Shown here in pieces: positions 7,568 through 16,358 of a stretch of 64,000 nucleotides of DNA. Location of the stretch: the NCBI GenBank assembly GCA_003538135.1, contig DPOR01000002.1, positions 25,413 to 89,412 of the forward strand. The letters are read 5' to 3'. Made by a program: the position numbers and the translations under genes. Within the stretch, counting starts at the first letter, position 1, and each line of letters begins with the position of its first letter. This DNA is from Oscillospiraceae bacterium (lineage in GTDB: Bacteria > Bacillota > Clostridia > Oscillospirales > Acutalibacteraceae). Under the pieces are notes generated by a model. That model had not been told where the DNA came from, searched no databases, and saw only the letters and a program-made list of their open reading frames with translations.

Positions 7568-9793
7568 TTAATATCTCTTTCCGCCGTGGCCGCCTCTGCC
7601 GCCGCGGTTATCTCTTCTTCCGCCGTCTCTGCCGCCGCGGTTGTCCCTTTTGGGAGCTCTGCGGGGCTCATCGGACAGGTCGTTCTCGGGAACAAGTCCC
7701 TCGACCTCGATGAGAGCGTCTCTGCGGGAGAGGTTGAGTCTGCCCTGGTCGTCTATCTCGCGAACCTTGACTATGACCTCGTCGCCGACGGCAACGACAT
7801 CCTCAACGCGGTCAACGCGCTTGACATCAAGGTGGCTGATGTGGACAAGACCCTCCTTGCCGGGAGCGATTTCAACAAACGCGCCAAAGTCCATAAGGCG
7901 GGTAACAACGCCCTTGTAGATAGCGCCGACCTCGGGATCATTGGCTATTGTCTCAACCATGTTGAGAGCGCGCTTAGCGTCGTCAATGTCGATAGCGGAG
8001 ATGAATACGGTTCCGTCCTCCTCAACGTCGACCTTGCAGTTGCACTCTGCGCAGATCTTCTGGATAACCTTGCCCTGCTTGCCGATAACGTCGCCGATCT
8101 TCTCGGTGTCGATCTTGGTGGTGAGCATCTTGGGAGCGTACTTCGAAAGCTCTTTTCTGGGCTCGGAGATAACGGGCAGCATGACCTCATCGAGGATGTA
8201 GCAGCGCGCCTTATAGGTCTTATCGAGAGCCTCGCGGATAATAGCGGGGGTCAGACCGTGTATTTTAAGATCCATCTGGATAGCGGTGATACCCTTCTTG
8301 GTGCCGCCGACCTTGAAGTCCATGTCGCCGAAGAAGTCCTCAAGACCCTGGATATCGACCATGGTCATGAAGCGGTCGCCCTCGGTAACAAGTCCGCAGG
8401 AGATACCGGCAACGGGAGCCTTTATCGGCACGCCGGCCGCCATAAGGGAGAGGGTCGAGCCGCAGATGGAGGCCTGCGAGGTCGAGCCGTTGGACGAAAG
8501 AACCTCGGAGACGAGGCGCAGGCAGTACGGGAACTCCTCAACGCTCGGGATAACGGGCAGAAGAGCGCGCTCCGCAAGTGCGCCGTGACCTATCTCGCGG
8601 CGTCCGGGGCCTCTGGAGGGCTTGGTCTCGCCGACGGAGTAGGAGGGGAAATTGTAGTGGTGCATATAGCGCTTGGAATCCTCGCCGTCGATACCGTCGA
8701 GAATCTGAGAGTCGCTGACGGGGCCGAGGGTGGTGACGGTCAGAACCTGAGTCTGACCTCTGGTGAACATACCCGAGCCGTGGACTCTGTCAAGCAGGTC
8801 AACCTCGGCAGCCAGCGGACGAATCTCGTCTATGCCTCTGCCGTCAACGCGCTTGCCGTCGTCGAGCAGCCAGCGGCGCACGACGTACTTCTGGGTCTTA
8901 TAGAGGCAGTCCTCTATCTTATCTATCTCGTCGGGATAAATCTCGTCGAACTTCTCGTGAACTTTCTCATAGATGGGCTTGAGGCGCTCGTCGCGGATGC
9001 GCTTGTCATCGGTGTCAAGAGCGGCGCGGATATCGTCAATGGCGAAATCCTTGATAGTCTCGTACATCTCGGGTGCGGGATCATTTGAGGGGAAGTCTAT
9101 CTTCTTCTTGCCGACCTCGGCCTGAATGCCCTTTATGAACTCGACAAGACGCTGGTTCTCCTTATGGGCAAACATGATGCCGTCGAACATCTCGTCGTTG
9201 GTAACTTCCTTTGCACCCGCCTCGATCATTGCGACGAGGTCGGAGGTGGAAGCGACGGTGACAGCCATGCGGCTGACCTCGCGCTGAGCCTCGGTGGGGT
9301 TGATGACATACTCGCCGTCAATAAGGCCGACGCTCACGCCGGAAATCGGGCCGTCCCACGGAATCTCGGAGATGGACAGCGCGATGGAAACGCCGAGCAT
9401 AGCGGCGATTTCGGGCTGACAGTCGGGATCGACCGACATAACGGTAGCCACGACGCTGACATCATTTCTCATGTCCTTGGGGAACAGGGGGCGAATGGGT
9501 CTGTCGATAACTCTCGACGCAAGAGTAGCCTTCTCGCTCGCTCTGCCCTCGCGGCGCTGGAACGAACCGGGAATCTTGCCTACGGAATAGAGCTTCTCTT
9601 CAAAATCAACCGAAAGCGGGAAGAAATCCACGCCCTCTCTCGGCTTTGCAGCCATGGTTGCGGTGCAGAGCACGTCGGTCTCGCCGTAACGGACGAGGCA
9701 CGAACCGCCTGCGAGCTGAGCCATTTTGCCGACTTCGACAACGAAGGGTCTGCCGGCGATCTCAGTTTCAAACTTCTTGAAATCCTCGAACAT
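7568..9793 (-). CDS. pnp: Polyribonucleotide nucleotidyltransferase (PNPase)
   Basis: 741 residues. Phosphorolytic 3'-5' exoribonuclease, expected to act as a trimer in mRNA decay. Order of domains: RNase PH domain 1 (from about residue 15), an all-alpha linker, RNase PH domain 2 (about 325-550), a KH domain with IGDVIGKQGK (GxxG loop), an S1 domain (YKGVVTRLMDFGAFVEI, then GLVHISHLD), and a Gly/Arg-rich tail of RGG-like repeats ending GGHGGKRY. The RGG tail is an embellishment probably aiding RNA binding. Start ATG at 9793 with GAGGT upstream. It follows rpsO, the conserved bacterial order, with the rpsO terminator between them. Confidence 0.97.
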   Translation of the reverse strand: MFEDFKKFETEIAGRPFVVEVGKMAQLAGGSCLVRYGETDVLCTATMAAKPREGVDFFPLSVDFEEKLYSVGKIPGSFQRREGRASEKATLASRVIDRPIRPLFPKDMRNDVSVVATVMSVDPDCQPEIAAMLGVSIALSISEIPWDGPISGVSVGLIDGEYVINPTEAQREVSRMAVTVASTSDLVAMIEAGAKEVTNDEMFDGIMFAHKENQRLVEFIKGIQAEVGKKKIDFPSNDPAPEMYETIKDFAIDDIRAALDTDDKRIRDERLKPIYEKVHEKFDEIYPDEIDKIEDCLYKTQKYVVRRWLLDDGKRVDGRGIDEIRPLAAEVDLLDRVHGSGMFTRGQTQVLTVTTLGPVSDSQILDGIDGEDSKRYMHHYNFPSYSVGETKPSRGPGRREIGHGALAERALLPVIPSVEEFPYCLRLVSEVLSSNGSTSQASICGSTLSLMAAGVPIKAPVAGISCGLVTEGDRFMTMVDIQGLEDFFGDMDFKVGGTKKGITAIQMDLKIHGLTPAIIREALDKTYKARCYILDEVMLPVISEPRKELSKYAPKMLTTKIDTEKIGDVIGKQGKVIQKICAECNCKVDVEEDGTVFISAIDIDDAKRALNMVETIANDPEVGAIYKGVVTRLMDFGAFVEIAPGKEGLVHISHLDVKRVDRVEDVVAVGDEVIVKVREIDDQGRLNLSRRDALIEVEGLVPENDLSDEPRRAPKRDNRGGRDGGRRDNRGGRGGHGGKRY

Positions 9794-9913
9794 AGTTTTA
9801 CCTCTTTAGTTTTATTTCCACAGACCCCCGGACTTAGCAATAAATCCGTTCCCCGGCCTCCCGGAGCCCCGATTCACTGCTAAAACCGTTGCAGTCTGTC
9901 GATTGTAATTCAG

Positions 9914-9945
9914 AAAAGCAGGCAGAAATAAACTCCTGCCTGCTC
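9914..9945 (-). terminator. rpsO terminator
   Basis: GCAGGCAG (9918-9925) and CTGCCTGC (9936-9943) form a stem followed on the minus strand by TTTTCTG. It sits directly after the rpsO stop and may act partly as attenuator or processing site before pnp. Confidence 0.75.
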
Positions 9946-9954
9946 GTCGTGCAA

Positions 9955-10218
9955 TTATTTACGGATACCGAGTCTGGCAATGATAGCGCGGTAACGCTCA
10001 ATGTCGACCTTCTGAAGATATGCCAGGAGATTGCGTCTGTGACCGACCATCTTGAGAAGGCCGCGGCGCGAATGGTGATCCTTCGGATGCTCCTTAAGAT
10101 GCTCTGTCAGGTCGCGGATTCTCTTGGTGAGAACAGCGATCTGAACCTCCGGAGAACCGGTGTCGCCCTCATGGATAGCGTACTCCTGCATAATTGCGGT
10201 TTTTTCTGCCTGAGTCAT
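9955..10218 (-). CDS. rpsO: 30S ribosomal protein S15
   Basis: 87 residues, the standard S15 length. The protein binds the 16S rRNA central domain early in 30S assembly. Diagnostic stretches: [23 protein letters not shown] and RRNLLAYL. I choose ATG at 10216-10218 (MTQAEKT), because GAGGTG lies just upstream; the apparent start at 10227 is a GTG that is itself part of that ribosome binding site. The gene has its own strong promoter and a leader of about 100 bases that may carry autoregulation. Confidence 0.97.
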   Translation of the reverse strand: MTQAEKTAIMQEYAIHEGDTGSPEVQIAVLTKRIRDLTEHLKEHPKDHHSRRGLLKMVGHRRNLLAYLQKVDIERYRAIIARLGIRK

Positions 10219-10351
10219 TTTTTTCACCTCATTTTAATATTTGCTCCGTAACCCAGCAAAAGGCCGGTGAAAACCTCTTTGAGGTTTAATCCATAAGCCG
10301 AGTAGCGGACGCATACAACGGTATTATATCAGTAATCAATCGATTTGTAAA
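10219..10351 (-). promoter_or_regulatory. rpsO promoter and possible S15 autoregulatory leader
   Basis: On the minus strand a TTTACA (10346-10351), a 17-bp spacer and TATAAT (10323-10328) form a near-consensus promoter. The ~100-base untranslated leader contains a small ACCTCAAAGAGGT hairpin and a GGCC-rich segment before the ribosome binding site. S15 represses its own leader in several bacteria, but I see no match to a specific known leader fold. Confidence 0.6.
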
Positions 10352-10407
10352 GAATTTTTTGAAGATTTTGCGTTTTCGCCCGGTTTGATATCGGACGCCG
10401 AAAACCG

Positions 10408-10436
10408 TTGCCTGACGGGTCGCGGCGTGATATAAT
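10408..10436 (+). promoter_or_regulatory. Promoter of the DUF4434 gene
   Basis: TTGCCT (10408-10413), a 17-bp spacer and TATAAT (10431-10436), about 26 bases before the gene start. Confidence 0.65.
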
Positions 10437-10461
10437 CTAATCAGAATACGGAGGTGCTTTT

Positions 10462-11406
10462 ATGGCAAGAGGACTTGACGGAACTTTTTTTGAAATTCAC
10501 CATCACAACACGGCGGAGGGCAAATACTGGAACCCCGCTCTCGACTCCTTTACCGCCGAAAACTGGCGCGAAAAGGTTCGCGAGATAGCGGCGCTCAAAA
10601 TGGAATACATAGTCGTTATGGCGACTGCACTCTATGACCGCTGCTATTTCGAGTCGTCAGTTTTTCCTTTGGCGGATATCCCCTGCGCCGACCCTATCGA
10701 AGCGGTGCTCGACGAGGCGGACAAATGCGGCATAAAGGTTTTCCTCGGCAACGGCTTTTACGGCGACTGGACGAAGCCCGGAGTCAACATAACCTCGAGC
10801 GAGGTAATAGACCGCTCGTTTAAAGCCATGGATGAGCTGACTGAAAAATACGCGCGGCACAAAAGCTTCTACGGCTGGTATTTTCCGGACGAGACTTGTA
10901 TAATCCTGCGCTTTTCGGGGAATTTCATGAAATATGTCAATCTCTGCTCCGCCCGCTGCCGCGAAATAACACCCGACAAAAAGACGCTTATCGCGCCCTA
11001 CGGCACAAATCTCACGCTCACGAACTCAAAATATATCGACGCGCTCGCCTCGCTCGATGTCGATTTTATAGCGTATCAGGACGAGATAGGCGTCAAAAAG
11101 ACTCGCGTGTGGCAGAGCGAAAAAATATTTGCGCGCCTGAAAAAAGCCCATGATAAAGCGGGACGCGCCGCGCTCTGGGCGGACATTGAGCTGTTCGATT
11201 TCGAGGGCATGGTCTACAAAAGCGCCCTGCTCCCCGCCGATTTCGAGCGCATCGAGCGGCAGATAGCGAACGTAGCGCCGTATGCGGACAAGATAATCGG
11301 ATATCAGTATATCGGGCTGATGAATCCCGAGGATTCCGGCTCATTCGCCGGGCACGAGAGCTCTGCGGAGCTTTACAGGCAGTATGCGGAGTATCTGAAT
11401 AAATAA
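10462..11406 (+). CDS. DUF4434-type TIM-barrel protein
   Basis: 314 residues, no signal peptide, so probably cytoplasmic. The N-terminal LDGTFFEIH, WNPALDSFTAENWREKVREIA and YIVVMATALYDRCYFES are characteristic of the DUF4434 family, predicted TIM barrels related to glycoside hydrolases. Acidic residues in FYGWYFPDE and FIAYQDEIGVK sit where barrel enzymes carry catalytic carboxylates. The biochemical activity is not established for this group; a carbohydrate substrate is inference. GGAGG ribosome binding site before ATG 10462. An alpha/beta hydrolase follows 72 bases downstream on the same strand. Confidence 0.8.
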   Translation: MARGLDGTFFEIHHHNTAEGKYWNPALDSFTAENWREKVREIAALKMEYIVVMATALYDRCYFESSVFPLADIPCADPIEAVLDEADKCGIKVFLGNGFYGDWTKPGVNITSSEVIDRSFKAMDELTEKYARHKSFYGWYFPDETCIILRFSGNFMKYVNLCSARCREITPDKKTLIAPYGTNLTLTNSKYIDALASLDVDFIAYQDEIGVKKTRVWQSEKIFARLKKAHDKAGRAALWADIELFDFEGMVYKSALLPADFERIERQIANVAPYADKIIGYQYIGLMNPEDSGSFAGHESSAELYRQYAEYLNK

Positions 11407-11478
11407 GCGCGCCGTATGAACGCGCATTTCGAATATGAAAACGCCTATATGCGGTGAATTTATTTTAACGGTGATTTT

Positions 11479-12486
11479 ATGAGCGACTTGAGATTCCGTT
11501 GCCTTGTTGACAACGATTTCTGCGATATTGCGCCTTTCGAGCCCTATATTGAAAAAGGCTCATCGGATATGGGCTTGGCTCTCATAGCTTTCGACAAAAG
11601 CGAGCTTGATACAATTAAAAGCCTTTTAAACGAAACTCAGCTCGAGGGCAGCGACGGATATTTATATACACTGTCGCAAGGCTCCGTCGAGACAAAAGGC
11701 AAAATGCCTCATTCTGTTATGAAGGCATACAGATACTATAAGCGCTATAAGAAAAAGCAAAACCGAGCCGCCGCGCATATAGAGAGAGAACTCAGTCACA
11801 GCGGCGACGGCATAAGGAAAGTATCCGGCGGCAGATTTTCAGCCTATAAATACACCGACCAAGAGAATAAAATGTGCTTTCCTTTCAGGCTTCGTGCAAG
11901 CAAAAATAAAAACGAGCCGTTGTTTATCCTCTTACACGGCGCGGGCGCAATGGGCAGTGACAATTTAAAACAGCTGTTTGACAACTTACCGTTGTACAAG
12001 CAGCTAATAAAAACAGATTGCAATATTCTTTTGCCGCAGGCACCTTTCGGCTCAAACAGAGGCGAAGCGATGCAGAATTACATAAAATCGATAAAGAGGC
12101 TTGCGGATAAGCTGCCCATAGATTTCGACAGAAAGCGCATATATATCATCGGAACATCCTTCGGCGGCTGCTGCGTCTGGCAGCTTATCTATCTTTTTCC
12201 CGAATATTTTGCGGCGGCAGTGCCGGTAATGGGCAGCCTGTGCCCGGATCACTGCTATGAAAAATATGACATTCGGCGGTTAGTCAAAACGTCTATCTGG
12301 GCGGCGCATTCATCGGACGATACCAATGTGAGAATAGACAGCGATGATTATTGCGCCGCAGAGCTTGAGAAGCTCGGAGCAGATATAAAATACACCCGTC
12401 CTGATAAATACGGGCACACAATGTCAGGCAAATTCTACAGAACGGAAAAATGGGCAGACTGGTGTTTGAGTAAAAAATCAGGATAG
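11479..12486 (+). CDS. Alpha/beta hydrolase, esterase/PHB-depolymerase-like
   Basis: 335 residues without a signal peptide. The first ~140 residues are unassigned and include a basic stretch (YYKRYKKKQNR). The hydrolase core starts at about 147 with LFILLHGAGAMGSD (oxyanion-hole HG), followed by the nucleophile elbow GTSFGG (S227), an acid candidate at D280/D281 (HSSDDTN) and the catalytic His candidate H313 (KYGHTM). This arrangement is seen in feruloyl/acetyl esterases and PHB depolymerase-like enzymes. It is probably co-transcribed with the DUF4434 protein, which supports a carbohydrate-ester role, though that is inference. Confidence 0.82.
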   Translation: MSDLRFRCLVDNDFCDIAPFEPYIEKGSSDMGLALIAFDKSELDTIKSLLNETQLEGSDGYLYTLSQGSVETKGKMPHSVMKAYRYYKRYKKKQNRAAAHIERELSHSGDGIRKVSGGRFSAYKYTDQENKMCFPFRLRASKNKNEPLFILLHGAGAMGSDNLKQLFDNLPLYKQLIKTDCNILLPQAPFGSNRGEAMQNYIKSIKRLADKLPIDFDRKRIYIIGTSFGGCCVWQLIYLFPEYFAAAVPVMGSLCPDHCYEKYDIRRLVKTSIWAAHSSDDTNVRIDSDDYCAAELEKLGADIKYTRPDKYGHTMSGKFYRTEKWADWCLSKKSG

Positions 12487-12571
12487 TCGGATCGGGATTT
12501 TCGGGGGCACGCAATCGAAACTACTTCACAAATCTCATTTTGCAGCGTTTTCCGACTTTTCTCAACGAACA

Positions 12572-12605
12572 AAGGCATCCGTAAAACGGATGCCTTAATT
12601 TTTAA
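12572..12605 (+). terminator. Terminator after the esterase gene
   Basis: AAGGCATCCGT and ACGGATGCCTT form a perfect stem followed by AATTTTTAA. Confidence 0.8.
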
Positions 12606-12628
12606 ACTTTTTGCGCTTTTAAAGCTCT

Positions 12629-12913
12629 TTATAAAACGACTTTTTCGACCGCCGTGTTTAAAATATATTTCTCCTTTATATTCATCAGCTCTGCCATGTG
12701 CGCCGATTGAATGTGCGCTTCCTGCTGCTCGGGCGAAGCCCATTTTTCGATTAGCAGCACTGTGTCGGGGCTCTCCGCCGAAAAATAATAGTCGTAGCTT
12801 ATGCAGCCGTCCTCGGCGCGGACGGCGTCCAAGATGCCGGAGTCGGTTATCTCCCTGACGAATTTTTCTCCGCCGCCGGGTCTTGCCGTGTATTTTACAG
12901 AAAGTAAAAGCAT
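12629..12913 (-). CDS. ABM-domain protein, YgiN-like putative quinol monooxygenase
   Basis: 94 residues, the length of a single antibiotic-biosynthesis-monooxygenase (ferredoxin-like) domain. It shows the family pattern: an initial beta strand (LLLSVKYTARPG), EDGCISYDYYFS, and VLLIEKWASPEQQEAHIQSAHM. Such proteins are dimers and act as quinol monooxygenases or heme/quinone-handling proteins; in an anaerobe the true substrate is uncertain. GGACGG lies 6 bases before ATG 12913. It lies 13 bases after the rsmA stop on the same strand and is likely co-transcribed with it. Confidence 0.82.
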   Translation of the reverse strand: MLLLSVKYTARPGGGEKFVREITDSGILDAVRAEDGCISYDYYFSAESPDTVLLIEKWASPEQQEAHIQSAHMAELMNIKEKYILNTAVEKVVL

Positions 12914-12926
12914 AAAATTCCGTCCT

Positions 12927-13790
12927 TTATATGCACTTCGCCGCGATGCATTCGCTCAGGCGCGCCAAATCCTCCATTTTGAGGCTCTCCGCCCTGACGC
13001 TCGCGGGGAAGCCCGCCTCGGCTATCGCCGCGTTTATTTTGTCTTTAGGAATACCCAGCCCCGCGCTGAGCGAGTTCGACGCGGTCTTTCTGCGCTGACC
13101 GAACGCCGCCTTGACCACGCGGAAAAAGAATTTTTCGTCCGTTATCTTGACGGGCGGCTCGGGTCTGATATCGAGCCTTATCACGCTGCTGTCCACCTTG
13201 GGCGCGGGCATGAACGAGCCCGCCGAAACATCGAAAAGCTTCTTTGCGTCGGCGTAGTAGTTGACAGCCACCGTGACCGCTCCGGCGTCTCTGCTCCCGA
13301 CGGGTGCACAGAGCCGCGCAGCCGCCTCCTTCTGCACCATGACCGTCACCGCGTCTATCGGTATGCGGCTCTCGAGCAGGTACATGATAACGGGCGAGGT
13401 TATATAATACGGCAGGTTCGCGCAGACGACAACACGCATACCGGCAAAGCGGGCGGCGATAAGTTCGCCGAGGTCGGTTTTCAGCACATCGGCGTTCAGC
13501 ACCTCGACATTGTCGAAATCCTCGAGCGTCTTTGCGAGGACGGGGATGAGGCGGGTGTCAAGCTCGAGCGAGACGACTTTTTTTGCCCTCTTTGCAAGCT
13601 CCGCCGTCAGCACGCCGATTCCCGCGCCTATCTCGATAACGCCGGTGTTTTCGTCCGCGCCGCAGGCCTCCGCCATTCGCGGGCAGACGGTCGGATTTAT
13701 CAGAAAGTTCTGGCCGAGCGATTTTGAAAAAGTAAAGCCGTTGGCCGAAAGTATTTCTTTTATGACATTGATATTTGAAAGCTCCTGCAT
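12927..13790 (-). CDS. rsmA: 16S rRNA (adenine1518-N6/adenine1519-N6)-dimethyltransferase
   Basis: 287 residues. Dimethylates the two adjacent adenines in the loop of helix 45 of 16S rRNA. Key motifs: SLGQNFLINP near residue 24, the SAM-binding motif IEIGAGIGVLTAELAK, and the N6-adenine methyltransferase signature NLPYYITSP. The C-terminal helical domain contains FGQRRKTASNSL, typical of KsgA/Dim1. The start ATG at 13790 follows GGAGAG. The membrane protein gene lies 12 bases upstream on the same strand. Loss of this enzyme gives kasugamycin resistance in other bacteria. Confidence 0.97.
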   Translation of the reverse strand: MQELSNINVIKEILSANGFTFSKSLGQNFLINPTVCPRMAEACGADENTGVIEIGAGIGVLTAELAKRAKKVVSLELDTRLIPVLAKTLEDFDNVEVLNADVLKTDLGELIAARFAGMRVVVCANLPYYITSPVIMYLLESRIPIDAVTVMVQKEAAARLCAPVGSRDAGAVTVAVNYYADAKKLFDVSAGSFMPAPKVDSSVIRLDIRPEPPVKITDEKFFFRVVKAAFGQRRKTASNSLSAGLGIPKDKINAAIAEAGFPASVRAESLKMEDLARLSECIAAKCI

Positions 13791-13802
13791 ATTCTCTCCT
13801 TA

Positions 13803-14453
13803 TTATTCGGCAAGCGAGCAGATTCGCACGTCGAAAAGTCCGGTCTCCGCCTTGACCTCGACAGTGTCGCCGACTTTCACCTTGCCGCAGCGCCCCTTGG
13901 GCAGGTCTATCCACGCATCGACTCCCGCGCCCTTTCTCGGCGTCACGCGGATACGGTGCGGGCCGTCATAAAACACCGTTCGCAGGTCGTCGTCCGTCTC
14001 GATAACCACCGCGCTGACATTGTGCGCGCCGCGGGTGAAGGTGTTGTTGAGCGTCATGGCACAGCCCATTATTGCAAGCGCCGCAAGCAGCAGGAACAGC
14101 GCCTGCCGCAGTCCGCCCACGCTGAAGCCCGCGAACTTCTTCTTGCATATGAGGAAAACCGTAATTGTCAGCACCGTTGCTATAATAACGCTCACGCAGA
14201 GCATTGCGCCGAACGAATCGATGGGATTATTTACCTCCGTCTCGAAAACCATGAGCGCTATGGGCACCATCGGCGCACACCACAGGCTTTCGGTGCGTCC
14301 TCTGCACAGGTCAAAGGTCAAAAAGCCTACGCTCGCCGCGGAATAGACGACCGCAGCCGCCGCGACGAACTTCACGCGGAAAAAGAACACAAACAGCGCG
14401 AAAACCGCGACGTTGGCACAGAGCCAGATTATGTTTTTCTTTTTTACTTTCAT
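13803..14453 (-). CDS. Membrane protein of unknown function
   Basis: About 216 residues. Five hydrophobic segments in the first ~140 residues: IIWLCANVAVFALFVFFF, a second at AAAVVYSAASVGFLTF, then MVPIALMVFE, LCVSVIIATVLTITVFLI and FLLLAALAIMGCAM. The last ~75 residues form a soluble, probably extracytoplasmic domain rich in short beta-like stretches (VVIETDDDLRTVFY, IRVTPRKGAGVDAW, KVGDTVEVKAETG). ATG at 14453 is chosen because GAGGGG precedes it at the right distance; ATG at 14477 has none. I do not recognise the family. It sits directly upstream of rsmA. Confidence 0.65.
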   Translation of the reverse strand: MKVKKKNIIWLCANVAVFALFVFFFRVKFVAAAAVVYSAASVGFLTFDLCRGRTESLWCAPMVPIALMVFETEVNNPIDSFGAMLCVSVIIATVLTITVFLICKKKFAGFSVGGLRQALFLLLAALAIMGCAMTLNNTFTRGAHNVSAVVIETDDDLRTVFYDGPHRIRVTPRKGAGVDAWIDLPKGRCGKVKVGDTVEVKAETGLFDVRICSLAE

Positions 14454-14548
14454 TTCAAAACCCCTCATTGACGGCATGGAGTCATCGACCCCGGATTTGC
14501 TTTTATAATTATGTTTTGCTTATATTTGAAAGATTAAAAAACGCACAG

Positions 14549-15208
14549 TTACAGCAATCTCGTGTCGTTGATTATCAGCTCGAAGCTGCAGCCGAGACGG
14601 GCGGCGGATTTTTTGCACAGCACCATGCGCTCGAGAAAAATTTCGAAGTATTCCATAACCGGACAGATTTCCGTATCTATCTTCAGACGCAGGATGATTA
14701 TTCTTTCCTCTCCGTCAACCTCAAGCTCCGAGTCCACGACCGCGTAGTTGACTCTGTCGTGAATATCAGTGCTGACTGTTTTGCTGTTTCTCACTCGGCT
14801 TCTGCGCACGTCGCTCTTGTCCGCGAGGATGAGCGCCGCGGCAACAGGGCTGACGGGCGCCGCCGTCTTTTCATCGTGATGACCTATCGCGCCGACTATC
14901 ATCGCTATGTCCTTCGGGTTTACCTCGAGGCTGCGAAGAATATTAAAGGCGAGTATGCCGCCGCTCTGCGCATGGTCGCAGCGGTTTATCATATTGCCGA
15001 TATCATGCATATAGCCGGCTATCGCCGCAAGCTCGCACTCGTGGTCGCTGTAGCCGAGAATTTCGAGTATCTCCCGCGACATTTTGGAGACCGTGCCGGC
15101 GTGGGCGAGTCCGTGTTCGGTGAAGCCCAGCTCGCCTAAAACGCGGTTGCCCGCAAGGATATAAGTCTTGAGCTCCTCGTTTGAATGAATTTTATCGTAA
15201 AGTTCCAT
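14549..15208 (-). CDS. HD-domain phosphohydrolase
   Basis: 219 residues. Metal-dependent phosphohydrolase of the HD superfamily: H36 (GLAHAGTV), the doublet H68-D69 (YMHDIGN), H110/H111 (IGHHDE) and an Asp in ILADKSD give the expected ligand set. C-terminal to the HD domain, about 80 residues show an alternating beta pattern (DGEERIIILRLKIDTEIC). Proteins of this group often act on nucleotides or cyclic nucleotides; the substrate here is unknown. AAGGGGAA precedes ATG 15208. Divergently transcribed from galE. Confidence 0.85.
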   Translation of the reverse strand: MELYDKIHSNEELKTYILAGNRVLGELGFTEHGLAHAGTVSKMSREILEILGYSDHECELAAIAGYMHDIGNMINRCDHAQSGGILAFNILRSLEVNPKDIAMIVGAIGHHDEKTAAPVSPVAAALILADKSDVRRSRVRNSKTVSTDIHDRVNYAVVDSELEVDGEERIIILRLKIDTEICPVMEYFEIFLERMVLCKKSAARLGCSFELIINDTRLL

Positions 15209-15320
15209 ATTTGTTCCCCTTTTCCGTGCATTTTTCGGCGCAAAAAAAGCGCTTTTGCTCTTTTCTTTTGCCTACTTTGTGAGTATAATATAACTAAATA
15301 AGAGTATGGAGGTAATTTCA

Positions 15321-16337
15321 ATGTCCACTGTCTTAGTAACCGGCGGTGCCGGCTTCATCGGCTCGCACACGAGCATAGAGCTGCTCAATGCAGGATACGA
15401 TATCATTATACTCGATAATTTTGTCAACAGCAAGCCCGAAAGCCTCAAAAGAATAAAAGAACTTGCGGGCAAGGACTTTAAGTTCTATCAGGCGGATATC
15501 CGCGACGAAGAGGCGCTGACAAAAATTTTCGCCGAGAATAAGATTGACGCGGTCATCCACTTTGCGGGGCTCAAGAGCGTGCCGCAGAGCATAAAGGAGC
15601 CGCTCAACTACTATGACAACAATATAGCGGGCACCGTGTGCCTGTGCCGCGTGATGGATAAGGCCGGCTGCAAAAAGCTCGTTTTCAGCTCGTCCGCAAC
15701 CGTCTACGGCAGCAAGAACCCCTCCCCTCTCAAGGAGGATATGCCCACGGGCGGTACAACCAATCCCTACGGCACCACGAAATATTTCATCGAGCAGATA
15801 CTTCAGGATCTGTGCGTATCTGACAGCAAGTGGGGCGTTTCTATCCTTCGCTACTTCAATCCCATCGGAGCGCATAAGAGCGGCCGCATAGGCGAGGATC
15901 CCAACGGTATTCCCGGCAACCTCATGCCCTATATCACTCAGGTCGCCATAGGCAAGTTAGAGTGCCTCAACGTCTGCGGCAACGATTACCCGACCCCGGA
16001 CGGCACGGGCGTGCGTGACTATATCCATGTTGTCGACCTTGCGATAGGTCACATAAAGGCGCTTGACAGACTTTTGAAGGTCGACGGCTGCGAGGTCTAC
16101 AACCTCGGCACCGGCAAGGGCTACAGCGTGCTCGATGTTGTCAAGGCGTTTGAAAAGGCTTCGGGCTTAAAGATAAACTACAGAATAGCTCCCCGCCGCG
16201 CGGGTGACGTCGCCTGCTGCTATGCGGACGCGACCAAGGCAAAGGAAGTGCTCGGCTGGCAGGCGAAGTACGATATCGACGATATGTGCGCCGACTCGTG
16301 GCGCTGGCAGTCGCAGAACCCCAACGGCCTGGAATAA
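15321..16337 (+). CDS. galE: UDP-glucose 4-epimerase
   Basis: 338 residues, standard length. Interconverts UDP-glucose and UDP-galactose for the Leloir pathway and for surface polysaccharide precursors. The N-terminal NAD-binding motif VTGGAGFIGSH is followed by SSATVYG and the catalytic YxxxK in NPYGTTKYFIEQ, with NPIGAH and GTGVRDYIHV later, all typical of short-chain extended dehydrogenases of the GalE group. GGAGG before ATG 15321 sets the start; ATG 15306 upstream overlaps this ribosome binding site region. Only 21 bases separate it from hflX. Confidence 0.95.
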   Translation: MSTVLVTGGAGFIGSHTSIELLNAGYDIIILDNFVNSKPESLKRIKELAGKDFKFYQADIRDEEALTKIFAENKIDAVIHFAGLKSVPQSIKEPLNYYDNNIAGTVCLCRVMDKAGCKKLVFSSSATVYGSKNPSPLKEDMPTGGTTNPYGTTKYFIEQILQDLCVSDSKWGVSILRYFNPIGAHKSGRIGEDPNGIPGNLMPYITQVAIGKLECLNVCGNDYPTPDGTGVRDYIHVVDLAIGHIKALDRLLKVDGCEVYNLGTGKGYSVLDVVKAFEKASGLKINYRIAPRRAGDVACCYADATKAKEVLGWQAKYDIDDMCADSWRWQSQNPNGLE

Positions 16338-16358
16338 GCTGTTCGGAAAGGAACCGAT

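Noticed and set aside
7586..9088. 500-codon open frame on the + strand opposite pnp
   Set aside because: Exact antisense of a clearly identified gene; the translation has no family motifs and arises from GC-rich codon bias. The same applies to long antisense frames at 4492-5754, 21690-23297, 32179-33366 and 57334-58863.
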